From Acidobacteriota bacterium (GTDB lineage Bacteria; Acidobacteriota; UBA4820; DSQY01), in the NCBI GenBank assembly GCA_021814085.1, contig JAKAJA010000006.1, forward strand, positions 1 to 18,288: 18,288 nt of DNA, read 5' to 3'. Shown here piece after piece: positions 1 to 6,875 of this stretch. Within the stretch, counting starts at the first letter, position 1. Every line of letters begins with the position of its first letter. Position numbers and translations under genes: made by a program. The notes under the pieces are model-generated. The model saw only the letters and a program-made list of their open reading frames with translations. It was not told the DNA's origin and searched no databases.

Positions 1-393
1 CAGGGCAAGGCCCTCCGCATCGGGAATGGCCTGGTCCCGCACCTAGTGCTCACAGGCCCGGTCCGACCCCGGATCGCACAGCCGGTGCAACACCGTCGCG
101 AAGACGGCCCGCTCCACCGGAAACGCGAACGACCGATCGGCCAGGAGGTCCGAGAGGATGCACGGGAGCCCCGACCGCTACCACAAGCGTCCCGGAAGGA
201 ACGATGGCCCCACGCACGTGCGGGAGACCGCAGAGAGCTGGCCCGATTCGTGCGCCGAGAGCACCGCCAGCTTCTCCGAGTGGCGCGCCGGCGAGGCCAC
301 CACCGCCTCCGGAGTGCCCTCCTCGCGCCACAGGTCCAGCCGGCCCAGGTTCGCCACCACCGACCGCTGGCCGCCCCTCGCCGCACAGACCAC
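1..393 (-). pseudogene. IS1634-family transposase remnant (N-terminal part, two amber stops, both ends missing)
   Basis: One minus-strand frame reads from about 393 down to 1 with transposase-like sequence: a VVANLGRLDLW segment near the right end, then GRLW, then LADRSFAFPVERAVFATVLH, RLCDPGSDRACEH and DQAIPDAEGLAL. These resemble the N-terminal region of IS1634/IS4-type DDE transposases (typically VFA.VL.RL..PGSDR...W); this is recalled family knowledge, not a search. Two in-frame TAG codons interrupt it, at 178-180 and at 43-45; the second sits where the family usually has Trp (TGG to TAG). The N-terminus is missing because the sequence switches to an unrelated fibronectin-III fragment near 395-400, and the catalytic region lies beyond the left edge. 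Amber recoding is unlikely because several intact genes here end in TAG. Dead insertion sequence. Confidence 0.68.
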
Positions 394-400
394 GCCCGAG

Positions 401-547
401 CCCCGCTACGACGACTCTCTGGTAACTGGACAGAAGGGAACCCTCCGGTACCGCGTCGTCGCCGTGGCCGGCGACAACACCCTGGGAGCGCCCAGCGAGG
501 TCCTGGAGGTGCCCCTTCCGAGGAACGCCCCCCCTTCCGGCGTCTGA
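401..547 (+). pseudogene. C-terminal fragment of a fibronectin type III domain protein
   Basis: This plus frame gives RYDDSLVTGQKG, then TLRYRVVAVAGDNTLGAPSE, then VLEVPLP and a TGA stop at 545-547. The Y.D..V..G.....YRV.AV....L.APSE pattern is the last two or three strands of a fibronectin type III repeat, as seen at the end of secreted peptidases and surface proteins. Upstream, the same frame loses all similarity and the opposite strand becomes transposase-like, so the rest of the gene is absent. It is best read as the tail of a secreted protein gene destroyed by the neighbouring insertion sequence. The original enzyme cannot be identified from 48 residues. Confidence 0.5.
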
Positions 548-567
548 GCCGCCGTGCAGTCGGCGGC
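548..567 (+). terminator. hairpin directly after the fibronectin fragment stop
   Basis: GCCGCCG (548-554) pairs perfectly with CGGCGGC (561-567) around a 6-nt loop and begins one base after the TGA. There is no T-tract, so it is only terminator-like. The position right behind a stop codon is the main support. Confidence 0.3.
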
Positions 568-666
568 CTCGCCCCCAGCGCCTTCCCGTTGACTATGGTC
601 CTCCACTTGACAAGGGCCTACATTATGACCAGGAAACTGGGTCAAGGGCGGAGCGATCCGCAAGTC

Positions 667-676
667 GGAGGAGGGG
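667..676 (+). promoter_or_regulatory. strong ribosome binding site fixing the kinase start
   Basis: GGAGGAGGGG ends 5 nt before the ATG at 682. The open frame extends upstream to 46, but that extension has no family similarity and crosses the transposase relic, so this site decides the start. Confidence 0.7.
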
Positions 677-681
677 TCAGG

Positions 682-3303
682 ATGCCTTTGCTTCCCGGCA
701 TTCGTCTTGGCCCGTTCGAGATCATTTCGCCCCTCGGCGCTGGGGGGATGGGTGAGGTGTACCGCGCCCGGGACACGCGGCTGGGGCGGGAGGTGGCGGT
801 GAAGGTCCTGCCGGAGGAGTTCGCCTCGGACCTTGAGCGCCTGCGGCGCTTCGAGCAGGAGGCCCGTGCCGCTGCGGCGCTCAACCACCCGAACATTCTG
901 GTCCTTCACGACCTGGGTACACATAAAGGCACGCTCTACATCGTCACCGAACTGCTCGAAGGCGAAAGCCTTCGTCAGCGCTTGCGCGCTGGACCGCTGA
1001 CGCCCGCCATGGCGGTGGAGTTCGGGATCCAGATCTCCCAGGGGCTCGCGGCGGCGCATGAGAGGGGCATCGTCCACCGAGACCTCAAGCCGGGGAACAT
1101 CTTCATCACCCAGGCCGGACACGCGAAGATCCTTGACTTCGGACTGGCGAGGCTGGAGAAACCGCCCCACACCAGAGAAAAAGACCCCTCCGAAGCGTCG
1201 ACGGCCGAGGCTCCGACCAATCCGGGTGCGATCCTCGGCACGCCCGGCTACATGGCACCCGAGCAACTGCGGGGGCAGGCGGCCGACCCGCGCTCGGACA
1301 TCTTCGCCCTGGGTGTCATCCTCTACGAGATGCTCACAGGCGCGCGACCCTTCAGGGGCGCGTCGGAGGCCGATGCGCTCGCCGCTATCCTGACTACGGA
1401 TCCTCCTCCGCTCTCGACCTCCGGGAAGGAGGCCCCCTCCGCCCTGAAGCATGCTGTCCTGCGATGCCTGGCGAAGGACCCGGACAGGCGCTTCCAGTCC
1501 GCCCGGGACGTGGCTCTGGAATTGGAGAACCTGCGCGTTCCCGGAAGCCCCCTCGCCTCCTGGCGCGGGAGGATGTCTCGGCTCGTCGGAGTCGCAGCAG
1601 GCGCGCTGCTGTTGGTCGCCATGGTCAGCGCCCTGATAGGATGGATGGGCTCTCGCACCCGTAGCGATCTGGTGCCGGCCAACGCCGCCCGTCAAATCAC
1701 TAATCTGCCTGGTATTGTCGGGAACCCCTGTCTGTCGCCCGACGGTCACGCGGTCGCATTCACCGTACCGAATGGACGGGGCAGCGACATCCTGGTGTCC
1801 GACATCCAAGGCGACTCCCCGATCCGCATCATCTCGAACGGCGCCGCCAACACCTCACCGGCGTGGTTCCCCGACGGGAGCGCCCTCGCGTTCGTGTCCC
1901 CAAGGGACGGACGCCCTTGCGTTTGGAAGGTCTCCCGCTTCGGAGGCTCGGCCACGTTCCTTTTGGAGAATGGAGCCTCCCCGGCCATCTCCCCGGACGG
2001 CGAGAAGATCGCCATATCGAGATCGGAGAACGGAGGGTACGACCGGATCTGGATTGCCCCGCTCGACGACCCCGCCAAGGCAACGCGCATCACTGGAGAC
2101 AACGGCGGCGTTTGGAACCATGGCAATCCGTCTTGGTCTCCGGATGGCCGCTTCATCTGCTACAACGACCAGGACGACTTGTGGGCCGTGCCTGCCACGG
2201 GCGGCACCGCCAGGCGACTCACATCGGGAGGCAACAGCAATTCCAAGCCGGCCTGGGCTCCAGACGGCAGGCACATCTACTTCGCCGCCCTCCTCGAAGC
2301 GACTTGGGCCATCTGGCGTGTCCCTTCCGCCGGCGGAGCGCTCCAGCGCGTCACGCTTGGCACGGGCTCCGAACGTTGGCCGAGCCTGTCGGCCAACGGC
2401 AAGCGGCTTGCCTACGCCACTACCGGGCGGTGGACCTCCTGCGCGCTCTTGGACCGCGTCACCCGAGAACGCAGCCTGCTCACGGGGGGAACCTTCACGG
2501 GCCAGGCCTCCTTCTCGCCGCACGGGGACTGGATGGCCTTTACCATGTGGTGGAACGGGACCAGCGACATCTGGAAGGTTCGCGTTAGGCAGGCCCAACC
2601 GGTGGGCGAACCGGAGCGCCTGACGGATCAGCAGGGCCGGTCTTGTTGCGTGGCCTACTCGCCGGACGGCCGATGGATCGCTTATCACCGCGTGCTGCGC
2701 GGCGAGCGCCACATATGGGTGGTGCCGGCCGAGGGCGGACCGCCGGTCGCTTTTACAACGGGGCCCAGCTGCGACGACACCCCCCAGTGGTCCCCCGATG
2801 GCAGGGAGATTTCGTTCATGTCCGACCGCGGAGGCGGCGACGGGATCTGGGCCGCCCCTTTTAGCGACGGGCGGTGTTCGGGCGGAGCGCGCCCTCTATT
2901 GCGCGGCGCAGGAAGCTTGGGCATGCACTGCTGGCTCCCTGATGGAAAGCGCCTGGCCTTCACGATGGGCGAAGGCAGCGATTGTGACGCGTGGGTGTTG
3001 GAGGCGGGCGGTGTGCTCAAACCCGTGCGCCTGACGCGAGGCGCAGGCGCGATCTGGCTCTGCCCTGACCCTTCATCCGGCGATCTACTGGTGCTCGGCA
3101 CGTGGGGTTCGACGCGCGCCGAGGTGCGCAGGGTGTCCTTGGCGGGCGGGCCGCCGCGTGGGCTCGCTGACATGCCAGCAAGCCAAGGTGGAACCGATCT
3201 CGGTTTCTTCGCGGTTTCCGGCGATGGCCGCCTGATGGTCCTCATCGAGAAGGAGAACGAGGGAAACGTTTGGATGCTGGAATCCACGGGCGGGCACTTC
3301 TAA
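682..3303 (+). CDS. membrane-anchored Ser/Thr protein kinase with C-terminal TolB/WD40-like beta-propeller
   Basis: This 873-aa Hanks-type kinase acts as a transmembrane sensor/signalling protein. Kinase motifs in order: glycine loop LGAGGMGEVYRAR (18-30), VAVK with the ATP-binding Lys41, catalytic HRDLKPGN (132-139), DFG (152-154), GTPGYMAPEQ (activation segment, APE 192-194), and the C-lobe up to about 285. A single hydrophobic helix at about 301-321 follows. The remainder (about 335-873) is a series of SPDG-type blades (LSPDGHAVAFT, WSPDGRFICYN, YSPDGRWIAYH, WSPDGREISFM) typical of PD40/TolB propellers, presumably outside the membrane and sensing a ligand or partner. All catalytic residues are present, so it should be active. 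This layout is abundant in Acidobacteriota. The start is ATG 682 with a strong Shine-Dalgarno. No terminator is visible downstream, and the gap of 328 nt argues against operon coupling to the next gene. Confidence 0.93.
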   Translation: MPLLPGIRLGPFEIISPLGAGGMGEVYRARDTRLGREVAVKVLPEEFASDLERLRRFEQEARAAAALNHPNILVLHDLGTHKGTLYIVTELLEGESLRQRLRAGPLTPAMAVEFGIQISQGLAAAHERGIVHRDLKPGNIFITQAGHAKILDFGLARLEKPPHTREKDPSEASTAEAPTNPGAILGTPGYMAPEQLRGQAADPRSDIFALGVILYEMLTGARPFRGASEADALAAILTTDPPPLSTSGKEAPSALKHAVLRCLAKDPDRRFQSARDVALELENLRVPGSPLASWRGRMSRLVGVAAGALLLVAMVSALIGWMGSRTRSDLVPANAARQITNLPGIVGNPCLSPDGHAVAFTVPNGRGSDILVSDIQGDSPIRIISNGAANTSPAWFPDGSALAFVSPRDGRPCVWKVSRFGGSATFLLENGASPAISPDGEKIAISRSENGGYDRIWIAPLDDPAKATRITGDNGGVWNHGNPSWSPDGRFICYNDQDDLWAVPATGGTARRLTSGGNSNSKPAWAPDGRHIYFAALLEATWAIWRVPSAGGALQRVTLGTGSERWPSLSANGKRLAYATTGRWTSCALLDRVTRERSLLTGGTFTGQASFSPHGDWMAFTMWWNGTSDIWKVRVRQAQPVGEPERLTDQQGRSCCVAYSPDGRWIAYHRVLRGERHIWVVPAEGGPPVAFTTGPSCDDTPQWSPDGREISFMSDRGGGDGIWAAPFSDGRCSGGARPLLRGAGSLGMHCWLPDGKRLAFTMGEGSDCDAWVLEAGGVLKPVRLTRGAGAIWLCPDPSSGDLLVLGTWGSTRAEVRRVSLAGGPPRGLADMPASQGGTDLGFFAVSGDGRLMVLIEKENEGNVWMLESTGGHF

Positions 3304-3631
3304 GCGGGGAGTGCCCAATTGTGCGGCTGAGCGCTGCGGGGAGGTGGCTGGAGAGGTTGGGACAGGACGTTGCGGGAAACGGCCGGTTGCGAGGCCTTTT
3401 CTCGCGCTGGAACGGTGGTGTTCCGCTCATGGGCAACACAGGTGCGAGCGAAGGCTGCCGGCTCCACAGAACGATGGAACCGGGTCTATCCGAACTCGAA
3501 TCGCCCGCAGGCCACCAAGGAGGTTGGGAACAATTGCAGGACGCACCTGCCCCGTCCGCGGGGATGTTCATATCCGGGGAAGCGGCCCCCCCTGGCGCTG
3601 CAAGGGCAAAAGCATTGCGGAGGGTACCACG
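3304..3631. other. intergenic stretch without a supportable gene
   Basis: These 328 bases lie between the kinase and the 75-aa gene. Several frames stay open across them, but their translations are arginine/proline/glycine-rich composition artefacts with no ribosome binding site. I find no convincing promoter, terminator or hairpin, except GGAGGG at 3619-3624, which serves the next gene. Confidence 0.6.
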
Positions 3632-3859
3632 ATGAACACTTATGGAAACATCAAGGCATGGTGGAACGAAATTAAATCCACCCTCGGGGGCTGGACGGCT
3701 TGGCCAGAGGCGGTCAACCTCGATGAGGCGCTCAATGGAATCGACAAAACGCACGACGAAGAGGAGATCTCGGAAGATGTCCAGAAGGCGTTGGATGCCT
3801 TCAATCGGATGATGTTCCTCTGGCTCGCCAGGACACAGAAGGTACTCAACTGCCTGTGA
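3632..3859 (+). CDS. 75-aa small protein next to a radical SAM/SPASM enzyme (possible substrate peptide)
   Basis: I do not recognise the family. The ATG at 3632 has GGAGGG 7 nt upstream; the frame continues upstream to 3311, but without coding character. The product starts MNTYGNIKAWWNEIKSTLGG, has an aromatic N-terminal third (WW at 10-11, W21, W24), an acidic middle (HDEEEISED, 41-49) and a hydrophobic C-terminal end, MMFLWLARTQK then VLNCL, with a single Cys at 74. There is no signal peptide or strong membrane helix. The stop is 20 nt before the radical SAM gene on the same strand, so the two are probably co-transcribed. Small size, aromatic/acidic content and position fit a peptide substrate or a leader/partner protein for the SPASM enzyme. 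No repeated core motif or protease site is evident, so the substrate role is an inference. A stand-alone small regulator is the main alternative. Confidence 0.72.
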   Translation: MNTYGNIKAWWNEIKSTLGGWTAWPEAVNLDEALNGIDKTHDEEEISEDVQKALDAFNRMMFLWLARTQKVLNCL

Positions 3860-3879
3860 TCGGGCCATAAGGGTCAGGG

Positions 3880-5172
3880 ATGATGCCCACCCTCGACTGG
3901 CAAGCAGGGACGCCGAACCCTCGTCTTACCCTTCTCCTCTCGGCGCGCTGTAATCTCTCCTGCGCCTACTGCTACCAGGAGGCGAGGACGGGTCCGGCCA
4001 GCATGTCTTGGGAAGTTGCCCGCGCCGCCCTGGATCTGCTTCTTCGCAACCGCGTCCACTCTCCACAGATCGAATTCAACGGAGGCGAGCCTCTGCTGGA
4101 ACCCGAACTCCTCGAGCGGTGCATCCGCTACATGGAAGCCCGCGTGGGCCGAGGCGATGCCCGATTCGTGGTCGTCACCAACGGGACGCTCCTCGATGCC
4201 CGCCTCGGCTCCCTTCTGGCCTCGCACGACGTGGAGATTCGGGTCAGCTGGGACGGGGTGAAGGAGGCGCAGAGGTGGCGCGGCAGAGAGACCACGGCGC
4301 GCGCCCAGGAAACACTCAAGGCCATCCAGCGTGATCACCCCCGCTACTTCGCCTACCGCGTCAGTGTGAACATGGCGCTGATGCCCTCGACAATCGAGGA
4401 CCTTGCCCGTTCCTGCAGGCTCTTTCTGAAGGTAGGTTTATCGAGCATCGGCATCTATCCCGTGCTGGGTCGGGTCGAGCGTATGTCCTCCGAGGTCTTC
4501 GGAGCGCTGGGCGCTCAGATGGAAGAGGTGGTGGCGGACGGAGTCGGGCACTGGAGGAAGACCGGCTCCGTCCCCGTTAGCTTCTTGCGCGGAAAAGAGG
4601 GGGGGCCCACCCAAGCTCCGGATGGACTCTGTTGCTCGGCAGGGAACTCCTCAGGATTCTGCGTTGACACGGCCGGAAGCGGGTGGTCCTGCCCCTGGTT
4701 TGCGAAGAGCCTGAGACCGCAAGGTCCCCTGGCTCGGGAAGCATCGGACACTTTGGACCTCGGTTGCATCCTGGACCCCTCTTTCCCGCAGAGGCTGGCG
4801 GAGCTGCCGACGAAGGCCGCCCGGGTGCCCCTTCTGACGTGCAGGAGTGACAAGCACTCGAGTGCCGGAGCCTGCAAGGACTGCGAGATCCTGGGCGAGT
4901 GTTACCACTGTCCGGCCTCGACGGCCTGTATGCCTGGAAACAGCGATCCCCACCGCGTGGACGACTTCGCCTGCGCATTCACCCGCGCCACGGCAGCCGC
5001 CCGCCGCGGCTTCCACGAGAAGACGGCCGGGGCGGTCTTGGCCGCCCAGGAAGGGGACATCCGCTCAGCACTGCACCGGCTGACCGAGGCCATCCGCGGG
5101 GAGCTCGAACCGCAATTTCGACCAAGGACTCGGGGGAGATTGCCACGGCAGCCGCAGGGCGGCGTGCGGTGA
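3880..5172 (+). CDS. radical SAM/SPASM domain protein (candidate peptide maturase)
   Basis: This 430-aa cytosolic iron-sulfur enzyme has the radical SAM signature C24-N-L-S-C28-A-Y-C31-Y for the [4Fe-4S]/SAM cluster, followed by the FNGGEPLL motif (66-73, SAM binding) and VVVTNGTLL (97-105), a standard partial TIM barrel. A cysteine-rich SPASM region follows: C251, C252, C261, C271, then C321, C332, C335, C341, C344, C350 and C365, enough for two auxiliary clusters. Such proteins modify ribosomal peptides or proteins (sactipeptide/ranthipeptide maturases, PqqE, MftC, anSMEs). Lack of a visible sulfatase nearby and the adjacent 75-aa gene favour peptide maturation. The last ~20 residues are Arg/Pro/Gly-rich and probably disordered. 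Two ATGs are possible (3880 and 3883), with AAGGG just upstream. The reaction type cannot be told from sequence alone. Confidence 0.88.
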   Translation: MMPTLDWQAGTPNPRLTLLLSARCNLSCAYCYQEARTGPASMSWEVARAALDLLLRNRVHSPQIEFNGGEPLLEPELLERCIRYMEARVGRGDARFVVVTNGTLLDARLGSLLASHDVEIRVSWDGVKEAQRWRGRETTARAQETLKAIQRDHPRYFAYRVSVNMALMPSTIEDLARSCRLFLKVGLSSIGIYPVLGRVERMSSEVFGALGAQMEEVVADGVGHWRKTGSVPVSFLRGKEGGPTQAPDGLCCSAGNSSGFCVDTAGSGWSCPWFAKSLRPQGPLAREASDTLDLGCILDPSFPQRLAELPTKAARVPLLTCRSDKHSSAGACKDCEILGECYHCPASTACMPGNSDPHRVDDFACAFTRATAAARRGFHEKTAGAVLAAQEGDIRSALHRLTEAIRGELEPQFRPRTRGRLPRQPQGGVR

Positions 5173-5218
5173 GAGTGAGATACCCTACAAGCAGCCCGAT
5201 GGCCCTTCAAGAGCAGCG

Positions 5219-5294
5219 CTTCGAATCCCTCGCCAGCCACGATCTTCGTGCGGAACCCTCGAAGAAACCCGTTGACCGAGAGAGGGGTCCGAAC
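5219..5294. repeat. diverged first copy of the tRNA-Ser-end repeat unit
   Basis: It aligns along its length with the two exact copies downstream: it starts CTTCGAATCCC, has CTCGAAGAAACCC where they have TTCGAAAAAGCCC, and ends GAGAGAGGGGTCCGAAC where they have GAGAGAGAGGGATTCGAAC. On the minus strand the end is a mutated T-arm/acceptor (GTTCGGACCCCTCTCTCGG). It is the oldest, most decayed scar. Confidence 0.55.
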
Positions 5295-5443
5295 GCAGGG
5301 CCGCGGCAGCCTTGCTCGCGTCCGAGTCCGCTCGCTCCGTCGCACGCGCGCCCTGGCGTTCCCGGGGCGGGGCTCTCGGCTTGCCCCGCACGTTGCCTAC
5401 GCTCCCTCTTCGGTCGCGTCCTCGCGGCAGAGCTACGCTGCCT

Positions 5444-5528
5444 CCCGCCCTTCGAATCCCGCTCCAACTGCGTCCTTTGAGGAAAATCTTCGAAAAAGCC
5501 CTCTGGCGGAGAGAGAGGGATTCGAACC
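5444..5528. repeat. 85-bp exact direct repeat, copy A (includes 25 nt of tRNA-Ser 3' end)
   Basis: Identical base for base to 5670-5754 (offset 226). The right end, 5504-5528 read on the minus strand, is GGTTCGAATCCC plus TCTCTCTCCGCCA, i.e. T-loop to CCA of tRNA-Ser. The rest is tRNA-downstream flank, with GCCAGAGGGCTTTTT resembling a small tRNA terminator. Beyond the repeat the sequence no longer fits a tRNA, so this is not an intact gene. Confidence 0.88.
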
Positions 5529-5669
5529 TACCTTCCCTGGAAGCCTCGCGCCCAGAGGGCGCTGCGTTTCAAGGGAAGCTACGGTCCCCGGGGCGGGGTC
5601 CCCTTCCGGGTGTTCTACGGCTCGCCGCCGAGCCGTCGGCGGCTGCGCCTTGAACACCACGGACGCTTC

Positions 5670-5786
<117 letters not shown>

Positions 5787-5849
5787 TGCCCCAAGCGTCC
5801 TTTGGCCTTGATTGGGACCAATGGGTATGGAAATGACCTGATGCAATAG

Positions 5850-5870
5850 GGGCGGCCATTTGAGCCGCCC
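5850..5870 (+). terminator. terminator-like hairpin just inside the island end
   Basis: GGGCGGC (5850-5856) pairs with GCCGCCC (5864-5870) around a 7-nt loop, followed on the plus strand by TTCTTGTT. The better T-run is on the plus side, although the defence operon arrives on the minus strand. It could stop transcription in either direction at the att junction. Confidence 0.5.
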
Positions 5871-5918
5871 TTCTTGTTGCGATGGGTAGGGCTGGATTTT
5901 GATGCGTGCCTACTTCGT

Positions 5919-5940
5919 ACCTGCAATTTACCTGCAATCT
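5919..5940. repeat. 11-bp tandem repeat near the island end
   Basis: ACCTGCAATTT (5919-5929) is followed immediately by ACCTGCAATCT (5930-5940), a 10/11 match. Paired short direct repeats 130-160 bp from an att core are where arm-type integrase or excisionase sites are expected; that role is speculative. Confidence 0.5.
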
Positions 5941-5966
5941 TTGAGGAGCCCATGTATCTGGCCGGC

Positions 5967-6875
5967 CTAGCTCTGCTCGTAGCTCTTCATGAGCAATGGC
6001 TTAGCCTTCTCCAGATCCCCACGAGACCGAATGGTGAGTTCCAAGTCGCCGGTCCCGAAGTGACCGACTTTGCGAACGTCCCGGCTGAAGCCCTTCTCAA
6101 GCTGAGTGCGATCCGGACCGATCTTGAGATAAACGAGTAACTTGGAGGACTGGGGATGCACTTCAACGCAGGCGAAGTTCTTTATGCGCTTGAAAGCGAA
6201 GTAAAACTTGAGTTCCCCGAATTGGACGTCGTCCCCCAGGGCCAGCAGGTGGGCTTTCAGGTCTTGGTAGAGCTCCTGGAGGCCTTTATCGGCCTTCTCC
6301 AACAGCTCGCCTGCGGTGGTGTATCTTTTGCTGGAATTAGCAGCCGCTTTGGCTCTGGGTGCCTCTTCGCCCACCACAGCGTTCACCAGCTCCAGGAGCA
6401 AGAGGTCATCCCCGAACTGGCGGTACCGGATCAACTCGATGTTCCGTCCCATCTGCTGGACGGCGTGCTCGTCGTATTTCGTGAAGTCTCCTGCGATGCA
6501 GATTAAGCGTGGGCGGGACCATTCGATACCCTCAGAGGTCTCTTTCCCAAGCTTTCTTTGGACGAGGAGCTCGAATTCCCCTCGGTGGTCCAAGAGCCAA
6601 TCCAAGTAGAAGAGGCCCTGGCTGATCACGTTCTCATTGACGGACCGCTTGTACTCCAAAATGACCGGGCACCCGTTTTCGTCTAGGCCCAGAGAGTCTA
6701 TCCGACCTCCGTGCGTCTTCCCGGTGGAATGCTCGGTCGCGAGAAAGCGGATGCCGAGAAGCACCTCCATGTTCCTCTCGATGAAGGACTGGAGTGTCTT
6801 CTCCAAGGAGGCTGCACTCCCAAGGAGGTCGTGGGCTTTCCCTCCCGTCATTCGGAACAGCTTGATATCACCCAT
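5967..6875 (-). CDS. PD-(D/E)XK nuclease-like protein with C-terminal DUF5655 domain
   Basis: The 302-aa product starts MGDIKLFRM. The ATG at 6875 is preferred over 6893 because GGGGGGACGG lies just before it and it overlaps the upstream gene's TGA as ATGGGTGA, a translational-coupling arrangement. The N-terminal half contains GGRIDSLGLDENGCPVILEY followed by KRS, the D60...E74-Y-K76 core of a PD-(D/E)XK nuclease (NucS/DUF91-like), then a buried strand region (PRLICIAGDF, 122-131). Residues from about 185 on (ELYQDLKAHLLALGD, FAFKRIKNFACVEV, GHFGTGDLELTI) match my recollection of DUF5655, which often follows such a nuclease core. It likely cuts or binds DNA and is the last gene of the restriction operon. 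Base composition is lower in GC than hsdM/hsdR. Substrate and target are unknown. Confidence 0.8.
   Translation of the reverse strand: MGDIKLFRMTGGKAHDLLGSAASLEKTLQSFIERNMEVLLGIRFLATEHSTGKTHGGRIDSLGLDENGCPVILEYKRSVNENVISQGLFYLDWLLDHRGEFELLVQRKLGKETSEGIEWSRPRLICIAGDFTKYDEHAVQQMGRNIELIRYRQFGDDLLLLELVNAVVGEEAPRAKAAANSSKRYTTAGELLEKADKGLQELYQDLKAHLLALGDDVQFGELKFYFAFKRIKNFACVEVHPQSSKLLVYLKIGPDRTQLEKGFSRDVRKVGHFGTGDLELTIRSRGDLEKAKPLLMKSYEQS

Noticed and set aside
43..180. Recoded UAG (amber as an amino acid) to explain the stops in the transposase frame
   Set aside because: TAG is the genuine stop of hsdR, the CBS/HEPN gene, the DUF5655 gene, the 259-aa gene and the primase, so the stops mark a pseudogene.
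607..626. TTGACA with CATTAT as a promoter for the kinase
   Set aside because: The -35 hexamer is perfect, but the only -10-like hexamers lie 6-8 bp away; the hexamer at 17-bp spacing (CAGGAA) does not fit.
46..681. Upstream extension of the kinase reading frame by 212 codons
   Set aside because: It runs antisense through the transposase relic, is Arg/Pro-rich without similarity, and a strong ribosome binding site precedes ATG 682, where kinase similarity begins.
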